Source: Bradyrhizobium sp. Tv2a-2
GTDB lineage: Bacteria > Pseudomonadota > Alphaproteobacteria > Rhizobiales > Xanthobacteraceae
NCBI RefSeq assembly: GCF_000472425.1
Contig: NZ_AXAI01000009.1
Coordinates: forward strand, 248,182-312,181
Direction: 5' to 3'
DNA length: 64,000 nucleotides
Positions 49,612-57,898 of this stretch are shown here, in pieces. The first letter of the stretch is position 1. Each line of letters opens with the position of its first letter. A model generated the notes under the pieces. The model was given only the letters and a program-made list of their open reading frames with translations. It did no database searches and was not told where the DNA came from. A program made the translations under genes and the position numbers.

Positions 49612-50712
49612 ATGACGCTATGGTTTGTGTTCGCGCTTATGACGGCCGCGGCGATCTTCGCCGTCTTGTTGCCGCTCGGCCTGCGCGGCAGCAAGCCTAG
49701 CCAGGGGAGCGAGGCGACCGTCTACAAGGACCAGCTTGTCGAGATCGATCGCGACCTCGCTGCCGGCCTGATTGCGGCGGGCGAGGCCGACGCTGCGCGC
49801 ACCGAGATCGGCCGTCGCCTGCTTGCCGCCGCCGACCCCAAGAACAGTCCGCCGCTGCAGTCGAACCAGGCGCTGCGCCGGCTCGCGGCGGTGGTGGCGC
49901 TGGTCGGGCTGCCGGCGGTGGCGCTTGCCGTCTATCTGCCGATGGGTTCGCCGCGCCTGCCGGACTTTCCCTTGGCCGCACGCAGCCGTGCCCCGGACGC
50001 CCAGCCGCTCGACGGCCTGGTTGCACAGGTCGAGCAGCATCTGGAACAGAACCCGACCGACGGCCGCGGCTGGAGCGTGCTGGCGCCGGTCTTGCTGCGG
50101 CTTGGCCGCTATGACGAGGCGGTGCGCGCCTTCCGCAACTCGCTCACCTATGGCGGCGAGAGCGCGGAGCGGCATGCCGATCTCGGCGAGGCCCTGGCTG
50201 CGGCCGCGAACGGCGTCGTCACGGCCGAGGCAAAGAGTGAGTTCGATCGCGCGCTCGCGCTCAACGCCGACGAGGTCAAGGCGAGCTATTTCCTGGGCCT
50301 TGCCGCGGAACAGGACGGCCGCAAGGCCGACGCGGCGAAGATCTGGCATGCCATGCTCGACAAGGCTGCACCCGATGCGCCGTGGCGGCCGCTGGTGCAG
50401 GCGGCCTTGCTGCGGGTCGGCAGCCCGGCGGCGCCCGCTCTCTCGGATCAGACGGTCGCCGCCGCGCAGGACATGAAGGCGGACGACCGCGAAGCCATGA
50501 TCCGCGGCATGGTCGATCGACTGGCGACCCGGTTGAAGCAGAATGGCGATGATGTCGAGGGTTGGTTGCGGCTGGTGCGCGCCTATCTTGTCATGGGCGA
50601 CCGCGACAAGGCGAAGAGCGCGCTCAGCGACGCCCGGCAGGCGGTCGCCAACGATGCCGAGCGCCTGCGTCAGCTCAACGAGGGGCTGAAGACTCTCGGG
50701 ATCGACGGATGA
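49612..50712 (+). CDS. ccmI: cytochrome c maturation protein CcmI (CycH)
   Basis: A 366-residue membrane protein of the heme-lyase complex. The first membrane segment (MTLWFVFALMTAAAIFAVLL) and a second (about 83-103) enclose a cytosolic leucine-zipper-like loop (YKDQLVEIDRDLAAGLIAAG). The periplasmic part holds TPR-like repeats (GRYDEAVRAFRNSLTYGGES, GWLRLVRAYLVMGDRDKAKS). CcmI brings apocytochrome c to CcmF/CcmH for heme attachment. I started at the ATG at 49612, where the membrane segment begins. In Bradyrhizobium the gene is called cycH. It heads the operon ccmI-E-F-H, with short spacing. Confidence 0.92.
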   Translation: MTLWFVFALMTAAAIFAVLLPLGLRGSKPSQGSEATVYKDQLVEIDRDLAAGLIAAGEADAARTEIGRRLLAAADPKNSPPLQSNQALRRLAAVVALVGLPAVALAVYLPMGSPRLPDFPLAARSRAPDAQPLDGLVAQVEQHLEQNPTDGRGWSVLAPVLLRLGRYDEAVRAFRNSLTYGGESAERHADLGEALAAAANGVVTAEAKSEFDRALALNADEVKASYFLGLAAEQDGRKADAAKIWHAMLDKAAPDAPWRPLVQAALLRVGSPAAPALSDQTVAAAQDMKADDREAMIRGMVDRLATRLKQNGDDVEGWLRLVRAYLVMGDRDKAKSALSDARQAVANDAERLRQLNEGLKTLGIDG

Positions 50713-50740
50713 ACGTCACACGAAATTCCAGGGCAGGCTC

Positions 50741-51238
50741 ATGACACGCAAGCAGCGGCGCCTGACGATGATCGGATGTGCACTCGCCGTGCTCGGCTTC
50801 GCCGCAGGGCTCGTGCTTTATTCACTGCGCGACTCCATCGTCTTCTTTTCGACACCCGCCATGGTGGGCGAGCAGCACATCGCGCCGGGCAAGCGTTTCA
50901 GGCTCGGCGGCCTGGTGCAGCCGGGCTCGCTCAAACGCGGCGACAATCTTGCCGTGACTTTCGAGGTCGCCGACGGCACGGCCAAGCTGCCGGTCGCCTA
51001 TAAGGGGCTCCTGCCCGACCTGTTCCGCGAAGGGCAGGGCGTGGTCGCTGAGGGTTCGCTCGACAACGCCGGTGTGTTCCAAGCCGACACCGTGCTCGCC
51101 AAGCATGACGAGACCTACATGCCCAAGGAAGTCGCCGATGCCCTGAAGAAGCAGGGGCACTGGAAGGACGACTACGCCGCCAAGCCGGGCGGTGGCATGG
51201 CCGCGCAGGCCGGGCAGGGGCAGGGAGCGACGCGATGA
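50741..51238 (+). CDS. ccmE: heme chaperone CcmE (CycJ)
   Basis: A 165-residue protein with one N-terminal membrane segment (MIGCALAVLGFAAGLVLYSL) and an OB-fold periplasmic domain. Heme is bound covalently by His122 in AKHDETYMP; Tyr126 is the axial ligand. RFRLGGLVQPGSLKRGDNLA and KLPVAYKGLLPDLFREGQGV are family signatures. CcmE takes heme from CcmC/D and gives it to CcmF/H. The tail is Gly/Gln-rich. Its stop overlaps the ccmF start (ATGA). Confidence 0.93.
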   Translation: MTRKQRRLTMIGCALAVLGFAAGLVLYSLRDSIVFFSTPAMVGEQHIAPGKRFRLGGLVQPGSLKRGDNLAVTFEVADGTAKLPVAYKGLLPDLFREGQGVVAEGSLDNAGVFQADTVLAKHDETYMPKEVADALKKQGHWKDDYAAKPGGGMAAQAGQGQGATR

Positions 51239-53217
51239 TTGTCGAAGGCGGACATTATGCGCTGGTGCTGGCGCTCGCACTTGCGCTGATCCAGTCCACG
51301 GTGCCGCTGCTGGGTGCGCGCTGGCGCGATCCGGCGCTGATGAATGTCGCGCGTTCCACTGCGCTCGCACAGCTTCTGTTCGTCGGCGTGTCGTTTGCGG
51401 CGCTGGTGACGTTGCATGTCACCTCGGATTTCTCCGTGCTCAACGTGTACGAGAACTCGCATTCGATGAAACCACTGATCTACAAGATCACCGGCGTCTG
51501 GGGCAGTCATGAAGGCTCGATGCTGCTCTGGGTCTCGATTCTCGCGCTGTTTGGCGGCCTGCTTGCGGCCTTCGGCAACAATCTGCCGCTGTCCCTGCGC
51601 GCGCATGTGCTGGCCGTGCAGGCCTGGATCGCGAGCGCGTTCTATCTCTTCATCCTGACCACCTCGAATCCGTTCCTGCGCATTCCCAATCCGCCGATGG
51701 AGGGTCGCGATCTCAATCCGGTGCTGCAGGACATTGGGCTCGCGGTGCATCCGCCGATGCTCTATCTCGGCTATGTCGGCTTCTCGATCTCATTCTCCTT
51801 CGCAATCGCAGCCCTGCTGGAAGGCCGCATTGATGCCGCCTGGGCCCGCTGGGTGCGGCCGTGGACGCTGCTTGCCTGGATATTCCTGACCCTTGGCATC
51901 GCCATGGGCTCCTACTGGGCCTATTACGAGCTCGGCTGGGGCGGCTGGTGGTTCTGGGATCCGGTCGAGAACGCCTCGCTGATGCCATGGCTTGCCGGCA
52001 CCGCGCTGTTGCACTCGGCGCTGGTGATGGAGAAGCGCAATGCGCTGAAGGTCTGGACCATCCTGCTTTCGATCCTGACCTTCTCGCTGTCGCTCTTGGG
52101 CACCTTCCTGGTGCGCTCGGGCGTGCTTACCTCGGTGCACGCCTTCGCCACCGATCCGACGCGCGGCGTGTTCATCCTCTTGATCCTCTGCGTCTTCATC
52201 GGCGGCAGTCTGACGCTGTTTGCCGGGCGCGCCTCACGGCTGAAGCAAGGCGGCCTGTTCGCGCCGATCTCGCGCGAGGGAGCGCTCGTCCTCAACAACC
52301 TCTTCCTCACCACGGCCTGCGCGACCGTGCTGGTCGGCACGCTTTATCCGCTGGTGCTGGAGGTTCTGACCGGCGACAAGATCTCGGTCGGCGCGCCCTT
52401 CTTCAATCTGACCTTTGCTCCCTTGTTCGTGCCCTTGATGGCCGCGGTTCCGTTCGGGCCGATGTTGGCCTGGAAGCGCGGCGATCTCCTGGCCGCGACG
52501 CAACGCCTGACCGCCGCCGGCATCGCCGCGTTATCGGCTATCGCGCTGGCCTGGGCCTGGGCGCGCGGGGGTGCTGCGCTCGCACCGCTCGCCATTGGGC
52601 TCGCGGTGTTCGTGATCGGCGGCGCGATCACCGATATTGCCGAGCGCACCGGATTATTCCGCGTGCCGTTTGCCATCGCGCTGCGGCGGGCGCGCGGGTT
52701 GCCGCGCTCGGCCTGGGGTACCGCCTTTGCGCATGCCGGCATCGGCGTCGCGCTGATCGGAATCGTCTGCGAGACGACCTGGAACAGCGAATTTATCGGC
52801 ACCATGAAGCCGCGCGACACCGTCGACGTCGCCGGCTATTCGCTCACCCTCAACGGAGTGGTGCAGCGGCAGGGACCGAATTATCGCGAGCAGGTCGCGA
52901 GCTTCATGGTCTCGATCGACGGCGAGCCGCTCAGCACGATGACGCCCTCGAAACGTAGTTTCACCACGCGCGGCATGTCGACGACGGAAGCCGCGTTGCT
53001 GAGCCGCGGTTTCAGCCAGCTCTATATCTCGCTCGGCGATAGCTCGGCCGACGGTGGCACCGTGGTCCGCATCTACCACAAGCCGCTGGTGCTCCTGATC
53101 TGGTTCGGCCCCGTGCTGATGGCCTTCGGCGGCATGCTGTCGCTGTCCGACCGGCGTTTGCGCGTCGGCGTGCCCAAGGCCGCGAAGGCGCTGCGCGGCC
53201 TGCAGGCGGCGGAGTAG
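51235..53217 (+). CDS. ccmF: heme lyase subunit CcmF (CycK)
   Basis: A 660-residue polytopic membrane protein with about 15 membrane segments. The heme-handling WWD motif is in WGGWWFWDPVENASLMPW (about residues 239-256). Conserved histidines occur in VHPPMLYLGYVG and near TSVHAFATDP. A large periplasmic loop lies towards the end (GTMKPRDTVDVAGYSLTLNG). With CcmH and CcmI it forms the complex that attaches heme to CXXCH of apocytochromes. It starts within the ccmE stop and ends three bases before ccmH, so translation is coupled throughout. Confidence 0.93.
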   Translation: MIVEGGHYALVLALALALIQSTVPLLGARWRDPALMNVARSTALAQLLFVGVSFAALVTLHVTSDFSVLNVYENSHSMKPLIYKITGVWGSHEGSMLLWVSILALFGGLLAAFGNNLPLSLRAHVLAVQAWIASAFYLFILTTSNPFLRIPNPPMEGRDLNPVLQDIGLAVHPPMLYLGYVGFSISFSFAIAALLEGRIDAAWARWVRPWTLLAWIFLTLGIAMGSYWAYYELGWGGWWFWDPVENASLMPWLAGTALLHSALVMEKRNALKVWTILLSILTFSLSLLGTFLVRSGVLTSVHAFATDPTRGVFILLILCVFIGGSLTLFAGRASRLKQGGLFAPISREGALVLNNLFLTTACATVLVGTLYPLVLEVLTGDKISVGAPFFNLTFAPLFVPLMAAVPFGPMLAWKRGDLLAATQRLTAAGIAALSAIALAWAWARGGAALAPLAIGLAVFVIGGAITDIAERTGLFRVPFAIALRRARGLPRSAWGTAFAHAGIGVALIGIVCETTWNSEFIGTMKPRDTVDVAGYSLTLNGVVQRQGPNYREQVASFMVSIDGEPLSTMTPSKRSFTTRGMSTTEAALLSRGFSQLYISLGDSSADGGTVVRIYHKPLVLLIWFGPVLMAFGGMLSLSDRRLRVGVPKAAKALRGLQAAE

Positions 53218-53220
53218 AGC

Positions 53221-53703
53221 ATGCGACGCTTGCTCGCCAGCCTCTGTCTTCTTGCGGCGATCGGGCTTTCGGCCGCGCATGCCGTGCTGCCCGACGAAAT
53301 GATGGCCGATCCCGCCAAGGAGGCACGCGCGCGCAACCTCTCGCACGAATTGCGCTGCATGGTGTGCCAGAACCAGTCGATCGACGATTCCGAGGCGCCA
53401 TTGGCGCGCGATTTGCGCCTTCTGGTTCGTGAGCGCATCGCCGCCGGCGATAGCGATTCCCAGGTGATCGACTTCCTGGTGGCGCGCTATGGCGAGTTCG
53501 TGCTCCTGAAACCGCGATTCGAGCGGCAGACTCTGCTGCTCTGGCTGGTTCCGCCGCTGCTGCTGTTCGGCGGTGGCGCGGTGTTGTGGATGCACACGCG
53601 GCGGCGGGCAAAAGGCGCATCCGACGCCTCCTCGCTTTCGGCGGAGGAAGAGGCAAAGCTTGCGGCGCTGATGTCCGCCGATGGACCGGCCGAAAAGTCG
53701 TGA
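53221..53703 (+). CDS. ccmH: cytochrome c maturation thioreductase CcmH (CycL)
   Basis: A 160-residue protein with a signal peptide (MRRLLASLCLLAAIGLSAAH), a periplasmic domain holding the redox motif in LRCMVCQNQSIDDSEAPLAR, and a C-terminal membrane segment (LLLWLVPPLLLFGGGAVLWM). The CXXC pair keeps apocytochrome cysteines reduced for heme attachment. LVRERIAAGDSDSQVIDFLV is the family helix. This is the short CcmH; the TPR part is the separate ccmI gene, as in rhizobia. It is the last gene of the ccm unit; 228 bases separate it from degP. Confidence 0.93.
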   Translation: MRRLLASLCLLAAIGLSAAHAVLPDEMMADPAKEARARNLSHELRCMVCQNQSIDDSEAPLARDLRLLVRERIAAGDSDSQVIDFLVARYGEFVLLKPRFERQTLLLWLVPPLLLFGGGAVLWMHTRRRAKGASDASSLSAEEEAKLAALMSADGPAEKS

Positions 53704-53931
53704 CATCTGCGTTTGGCATTCATTCCCGACCTTTCGTTGGGCGCGGAAATTCCTTGCCATCGCAGGGCCTTAGCGCCCTGCGATGAACTGCCGCATCAGT
53801 AACGGCCTTCATTACAAAAGTTTAACTCCGTAGCCAGCGCGCTGTAAGGCGTTACTCCCCATCTTCACACGCGAATGGTGCGCTCAAGCGCACCCGTGGG
53901 ACATTTCAGCTCAGGCTCTGGAGAAAGCTTT

Positions 53932-55494
53932 ATGACCGATCGTCCGACCGACCTCTCGTCGTTCCCATCCTATCGGCAACCGGGCCGCACATTGCTGTCG
54001 GCGCGGAAGTTTGCGCTGATGGCATCGGTGGTCGCCGGCCTTGGTGTCGCGGCCTATGGCTTCAGCCCCGTGCGCGATGTCAACGTGTTCTCCACCCCGG
54101 CGCATGCCGAGGCCACGGGCCAGCGGCCGATCGGCTTTGCCGACATTGTCGAGCGGGTGAAACCCACGGTCATCTCGGTCAAGGTCAATATCAACGAGAA
54201 GGTCGCGAAGAACGACGACGGCGACGATGATTCGCCATTCCCGCCGGGCTCCCCCATGGAGCGTTTCTTCCGCCGCTTCGGCGGCGGCGACCTTCCGCCC
54301 GGCCTGCGTGGCGGCGGCAAGCGCGTGATCACGGGCCAGGGCTCGGGCTTCTTCATCTCGGCCGATGGCTATGCGGTGACCAACAACCACGTGGTTGACG
54401 GCGCGAGCAAGGTCGAGGTGACGGCCGACGACGGCAAGACCTACAGCGCCAAGGTGATTGGAACCGACGCGCGCACCGATCTCGCGCTGATCAAGGTCGA
54501 GGGCGGCTCGAATTTCGCTTTCGCCAAGCTCGCCGACGGCAAGCCGCGGATTGGCGACTGGGTGCTCGCGGTCGGCAACCCCTTCGGGCTTGGCGGCACG
54601 GTGACTGCCGGCATCGTCTCGGCCATGGGCCGCGACATCGGCAACGGTCCCTATGACGATTTCATCCAGATCGATGCGCCCGTGAACAAGGGCAATTCCG
54701 GTGGTCCGGCCTTCGACGTCGATGGCGACGTCGTCGGTGTCAACACCGCGATCTATTCGCCCTCCGGCGGCAGCGTCGGAATCGCCTTCTCTATTCCTGC
54801 GTCGACCGTGAAGAGCGTCGTCGCCCAGCTCAAGGACAAGGGCTCCGTTAGCCGCGGCTGGATCGGCGTGCAGATTCAGCCCGTCACCCAGGACATCGCC
54901 GACAGCCTCGGCATGAAGAAGGCGGAAGGCGCGCTGGTGGCCGAACCCCAGAAGGATGGCCCGGCGGCCAAGGCCGGCATCGAATCCGGCGACGTCATCA
55001 CCTCGGTGAACGGCGATAACGTCAAGGATGCCCGCGAGCTGGCGCGCACCATCGGCGGCATGGCGCCGGGCGCCGCGATCAAGCTCAACGTGCTGCACAA
55101 GGGCCAGGACAAGGTCGTCAACATCACGCTCGGCCAGCTGCCGAACACGATCGAGGCCAAGGCCGACAACGGCAATGACGACAATGGCGGCAAGGCCACC
55201 CGCGGCACCGACGTGCCCAAGCTCGGCATGACGGTTGCGCCCGCCACAAGCGTCGCCGGCGCTGGCAAGGATGGTGTCGTCGTCACCGATGTTGACCCGA
55301 AGAGTGCGGCCGCCGAGCGCGGCTTCAAGGAAGGCGATGTCATTCTCGAGGTCGCCGGCAAGACGGTGACCAGCGCCAACGACGTGCGCGAGGCGATCAA
55401 TGCGGCGCGTTCCGACAACAAGAACAGCGTCCTGATGCGTGTGAAGACCGGCGGCCAGTCGCGTTTTGTCGCAGTCCCCTTGGCCAAGGGTTAG
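53932..55494 (+). CDS. degP: DegP/HtrA periplasmic serine protease
   Basis: A 520-residue Do-type protease. A membrane/signal region (about 27-48, ARKFALMASVVAGLGVAAYG) is followed by the trypsin-like domain with His in VTNNHVVDG, Asp in ARTDLALIKV and Ser in NKGNSGGPAFDVDG. Two PDZ domains follow (about 300-390, GWIGVQIQPVTQDIADSL; and 425-520, LGMTVAPATSVAGAGKDG). The start ATG has GGAGAAAG before it. It degrades or refolds damaged envelope proteins. The ccm, degP, regulator, kinase, glnE order is usual in this group. Two hairpins follow the stop. Confidence 0.92.
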   Translation: MTDRPTDLSSFPSYRQPGRTLLSARKFALMASVVAGLGVAAYGFSPVRDVNVFSTPAHAEATGQRPIGFADIVERVKPTVISVKVNINEKVAKNDDGDDDSPFPPGSPMERFFRRFGGGDLPPGLRGGGKRVITGQGSGFFISADGYAVTNNHVVDGASKVEVTADDGKTYSAKVIGTDARTDLALIKVEGGSNFAFAKLADGKPRIGDWVLAVGNPFGLGGTVTAGIVSAMGRDIGNGPYDDFIQIDAPVNKGNSGGPAFDVDGDVVGVNTAIYSPSGGSVGIAFSIPASTVKSVVAQLKDKGSVSRGWIGVQIQPVTQDIADSLGMKKAEGALVAEPQKDGPAAKAGIESGDVITSVNGDNVKDARELARTIGGMAPGAAIKLNVLHKGQDKVVNITLGQLPNTIEAKADNGNDDNGGKATRGTDVPKLGMTVAPATSVAGAGKDGVVVTDVDPKSAAAERGFKEGDVILEVAGKTVTSANDVREAINAARSDNKNSVLMRVKTGGQSRFVAVPLAKG

Positions 55495-55624
55495 GCGCTT
55501 ACCAGATGGAGGGTGTCGCCGGCATTGTCGCCCCCGCCGACGGCTCTTTCCCGGGAGCGGGCTCGATGTCCGCTCCCGCCTCAAACCTTCCGGTGGAATT
55601 GCCCCCCTCCGTCGGAAGGGTAAA

Positions 55625-55662
55625 GGGCGGTGAGGTCCCCCAGCTTCACCGCCCACTTTTTT
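55625..55662 (+). terminator. strong intrinsic terminator after degP
   Basis: GGGCGGTGA and TCACCGCCC form a perfect 9-bp stem with a 12-base loop, followed by AC and six T. A further hairpin, GGGAGCGG with CCGCTCCC, stands at 55553-55577. The ccm-degP transcript should end here, so the following regulator has its own promoter. Confidence 0.85.
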
Positions 55663-55770
55663 CGATCAACCTGATGGCGTGAGGCGCGCTCTTTCCAAAC
55701 CTTGCACGAACGAGCAGCTCGCGCCATGTTGAAGGAAAGTCGAACAACTTTGAGCACGTCCGACAAGCAA

Positions 55771-56451
55771 ATGCGCCTGCTGATCATCGAAGACGACCGC
55801 GAGTCCGCCGACTACCTCGTCAAGGCGTTCCGTGAGGTCGGTCACATCGCCGATCTCGCCGGTGACGGCGAGGAGGGCCTGGCCATGGCCGAGGGCGGCG
55901 ACTACGACGTGCTGGTGGTGGATCGCATGCTGCCCAAGCGCGACGGCCTGTCGGTGATCGGTGCGCTGCGCGACAAGGCCAACCGCACGCCGGTGCTCAT
56001 TCTCTCCGCGCTCGGCCAGGTCGACGACCGCATCAAGGGCCTGCGCGCCGGCGGCGACGACTACTTGCCGAAGCCCTATTCATTCGCCGAGCTGTTGGCG
56101 CGGGTCGAGGTGTTGTCGCGCCGCAATGTCGGTCCGAGCGAGGAAACCACCTACCGCGTCGGGGATCTCGAGCTTGACCGCCTCTCGCACCGCGTGGCGC
56201 GCGGCAAGGATGAATTGACCCTGCAGCCGCGCGAGTTCCGGCTGCTCGAATATCTGATGAAGCATGCCGGGCAGGTGGTGACCCGCACCATGCTTCTGGA
56301 AAATGTCTGGGACTATCATTTCGATCCGCAGACCAATGTGATCGACGTGCATATTTCGCGGCTGCGTTCCAAGATCGACAAGGGTTTCGATCGGCCGCTG
56401 CTCCATACCATCCGTGGCGCCGGGTACATGATCCGTGACGGCATTCGGTAA
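55771..56451 (+). CDS. OmpR-family response regulator
   Basis: A 226-residue regulator. The receiver has IIEDDRE, Asp in VLVVDRMLPKRDG and Lys in DDYLPKPYSFAE; the winged-helix domain has LQPREFRLLEYLMKHAGQVV and TNVIDVHISRLRSKIDKGFD. The start is uncertain: the ATG at 55771 gives the usual family length; an ATG at 55726 or a TTG at 55750, the latter with GGAAAG upstream, would add 7-15 residues. The sequence resembles XprG/CusR-type regulators of metal or envelope stress. The kinase gene begins within its last 17 bases. Placement after degP suggests envelope control, by inference. Confidence 0.85.
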   Translation: MRLLIIEDDRESADYLVKAFREVGHIADLAGDGEEGLAMAEGGDYDVLVVDRMLPKRDGLSVIGALRDKANRTPVLILSALGQVDDRIKGLRAGGDDYLPKPYSFAELLARVEVLSRRNVGPSEETTYRVGDLELDRLSHRVARGKDELTLQPREFRLLEYLMKHAGQVVTRTMLLENVWDYHFDPQTNVIDVHISRLRSKIDKGFDRPLLHTIRGAGYMIRDGIR

Positions 56452-57898
56452 ACTGGTCCGAACCACTGCGTTTCGGCTGACGCTGTTTTATCTGTTTCTG
56501 TTTGCGCTTTTTGCTGCGTCCCTGGTCGGCTATTTCGCCTGGAACACCCGGAGACTGATCACCGAGCAGATCACCACGACGGTGAATGCTGAGGTCGGCG
56601 AGATTACCGACATCTATAATCGCCGCGGCCTGCGCGGTCTCGTCTTCAACATCGAAAGCCGCGCGCTGCGGCCGGGCTCCAATCTCTATCTCGTCACCAC
56701 GCCAACGGGTGTAGCGATCGCCGGCAATGTCGGCTCGCTCGCGCCGGGCGTGATAAGTACCATCGGCTGGTCCGAGACCGCGTATCGCCGGCTCGAGGAC
56801 CAGGACCGCTCCGACCATCGCGCGCTGGTGCGCGTCACCGAGCTGCCAGACGGCATTCGCCTGTTGATCGGACGCGACCTCGACGAGCGGCGTCGCATGT
56901 TCGTCATCGTCGCCAAGGCGGCGCAATGGTCGGTGCTGGTCGTCGTGGTGCTCGGCATCCTCGGCGGCATCTTCGTCGCGCGGCGGGTGCTGCAGCGGAT
57001 CGATGCCATGACCGGTACGACCCAGCGCATCATGACGGGCGACCTCAGCGGGCGGCTGCCGGTGGGCCGCAGTGGCGACGAACTCGATCGCCTCGCCGAG
57101 AACCTCAATGCCATGCTCGAGCGCATCGAGGCGCTGATGAAGGGCCTGAAGGAGGTCTCGGACAATATCGCCCATGACCTCAAGACCCCGTTGACACGCC
57201 TGCGCAATCGCGCCGAGGACGCGCTCGCCAAATCGAGCTGCGAGGCCGATTACCGCGCGGCGCTGGAGCGCACCATCGAGGAATCCGACGGCCTCATTCG
57301 TACCTTCAATGCGCTTCTGATGATTGCGCGCGCGGAATCGGGACAGGCGCGCGGCAACATGGATGATTTCGACGCGGCCGACGTCGCAAGCGGCATTCAC
57401 GAGCTCTATGAACCGCTCGCCGAAGACGACGGCATGACGCTGCGGCTGAAGACCGCGCCGGCGCCGCTGCACGGCAACCGCGAGCTGATCGGCCAGGCGC
57501 TCGCCAATCTGGTCGAGAATGCCATCAAGTACGGCAAGCCCGCGCAGGCCCCGCAGCCCGGTACGGTCGTCAGCCTCGACACCAGGCAGATCCTGATCGA
57601 AGCGCGGCGCGAGGGCGATACGGTGCTGCTCAGTGTCACCGACCACGGCCCCGGCATTCCTGAGGCCGACCGCAAGCATGCGGTGGAGCGCTTCGTCCGG
57701 CTCGATTCCAGTCGCAGCCAGCCCGGTTCCGGCCTCGGTCTGAGCCTCGCCTCTGCGGTCGCAACGCTGCACGGCGGCGAGCTGAGGTTGAGCGATGCTC
57801 ACCCCGGCCTCGTGGCGACGCTGGCGATTCCCTTCCGGAACGGGGCCAGTGAGAGGCTTGCGGCTCAAACGCTGGATGTGCCACAGAAGGTGGCATGA
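56435..57898 (+). CDS. sensor histidine kinase, HAMP type
   Basis: A 487-residue kinase starting with GTG inside the regulator gene. Two membrane segments (about 14-36 and 165-188) enclose a periplasmic domain of about 125 residues; HAMP follows (RIDAMTGTTQRIMTGDLSGR). HisKA has the phospho-His in SDNIAHDLKTPLTRLRNRA, and the HATPase domain has NLVENAIKYGK, TDHGPGIPEADR and PGSGLGLSLASAV. The broad layout is CusS/QseC-like. Its stop overlaps the glnE start (ATGA), so regulator, kinase and glnE form one translationally coupled unit. Confidence 0.87.
   Translation: MTAFGKLVRTTAFRLTLFYLFLFALFAASLVGYFAWNTRRLITEQITTTVNAEVGEITDIYNRRGLRGLVFNIESRALRPGSNLYLVTTPTGVAIAGNVGSLAPGVISTIGWSETAYRRLEDQDRSDHRALVRVTELPDGIRLLIGRDLDERRRMFVIVAKAAQWSVLVVVVLGILGGIFVARRVLQRIDAMTGTTQRIMTGDLSGRLPVGRSGDELDRLAENLNAMLERIEALMKGLKEVSDNIAHDLKTPLTRLRNRAEDALAKSSCEADYRAALERTIEESDGLIRTFNALLMIARAESGQARGNMDDFDAADVASGIHELYEPLAEDDGMTLRLKTAPAPLHGNRELIGQALANLVENAIKYGKPAQAPQPGTVVSLDTRQILIEARREGDTVLLSVTDHGPGIPEADRKHAVERFVRLDSSRSQPGSGLGLSLASAVATLHGGELRLSDAHPGLVATLAIPFRNGASERLAAQTLDVPQKVA

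Noticed and set aside
53911..55656. 581-codon minus-strand frame opposite degP
   Set aside because: DegP on the plus strand has the full triad and two PDZ domains. The antisense frame is rich in Arg, Gly and His and lacks a ribosome site.
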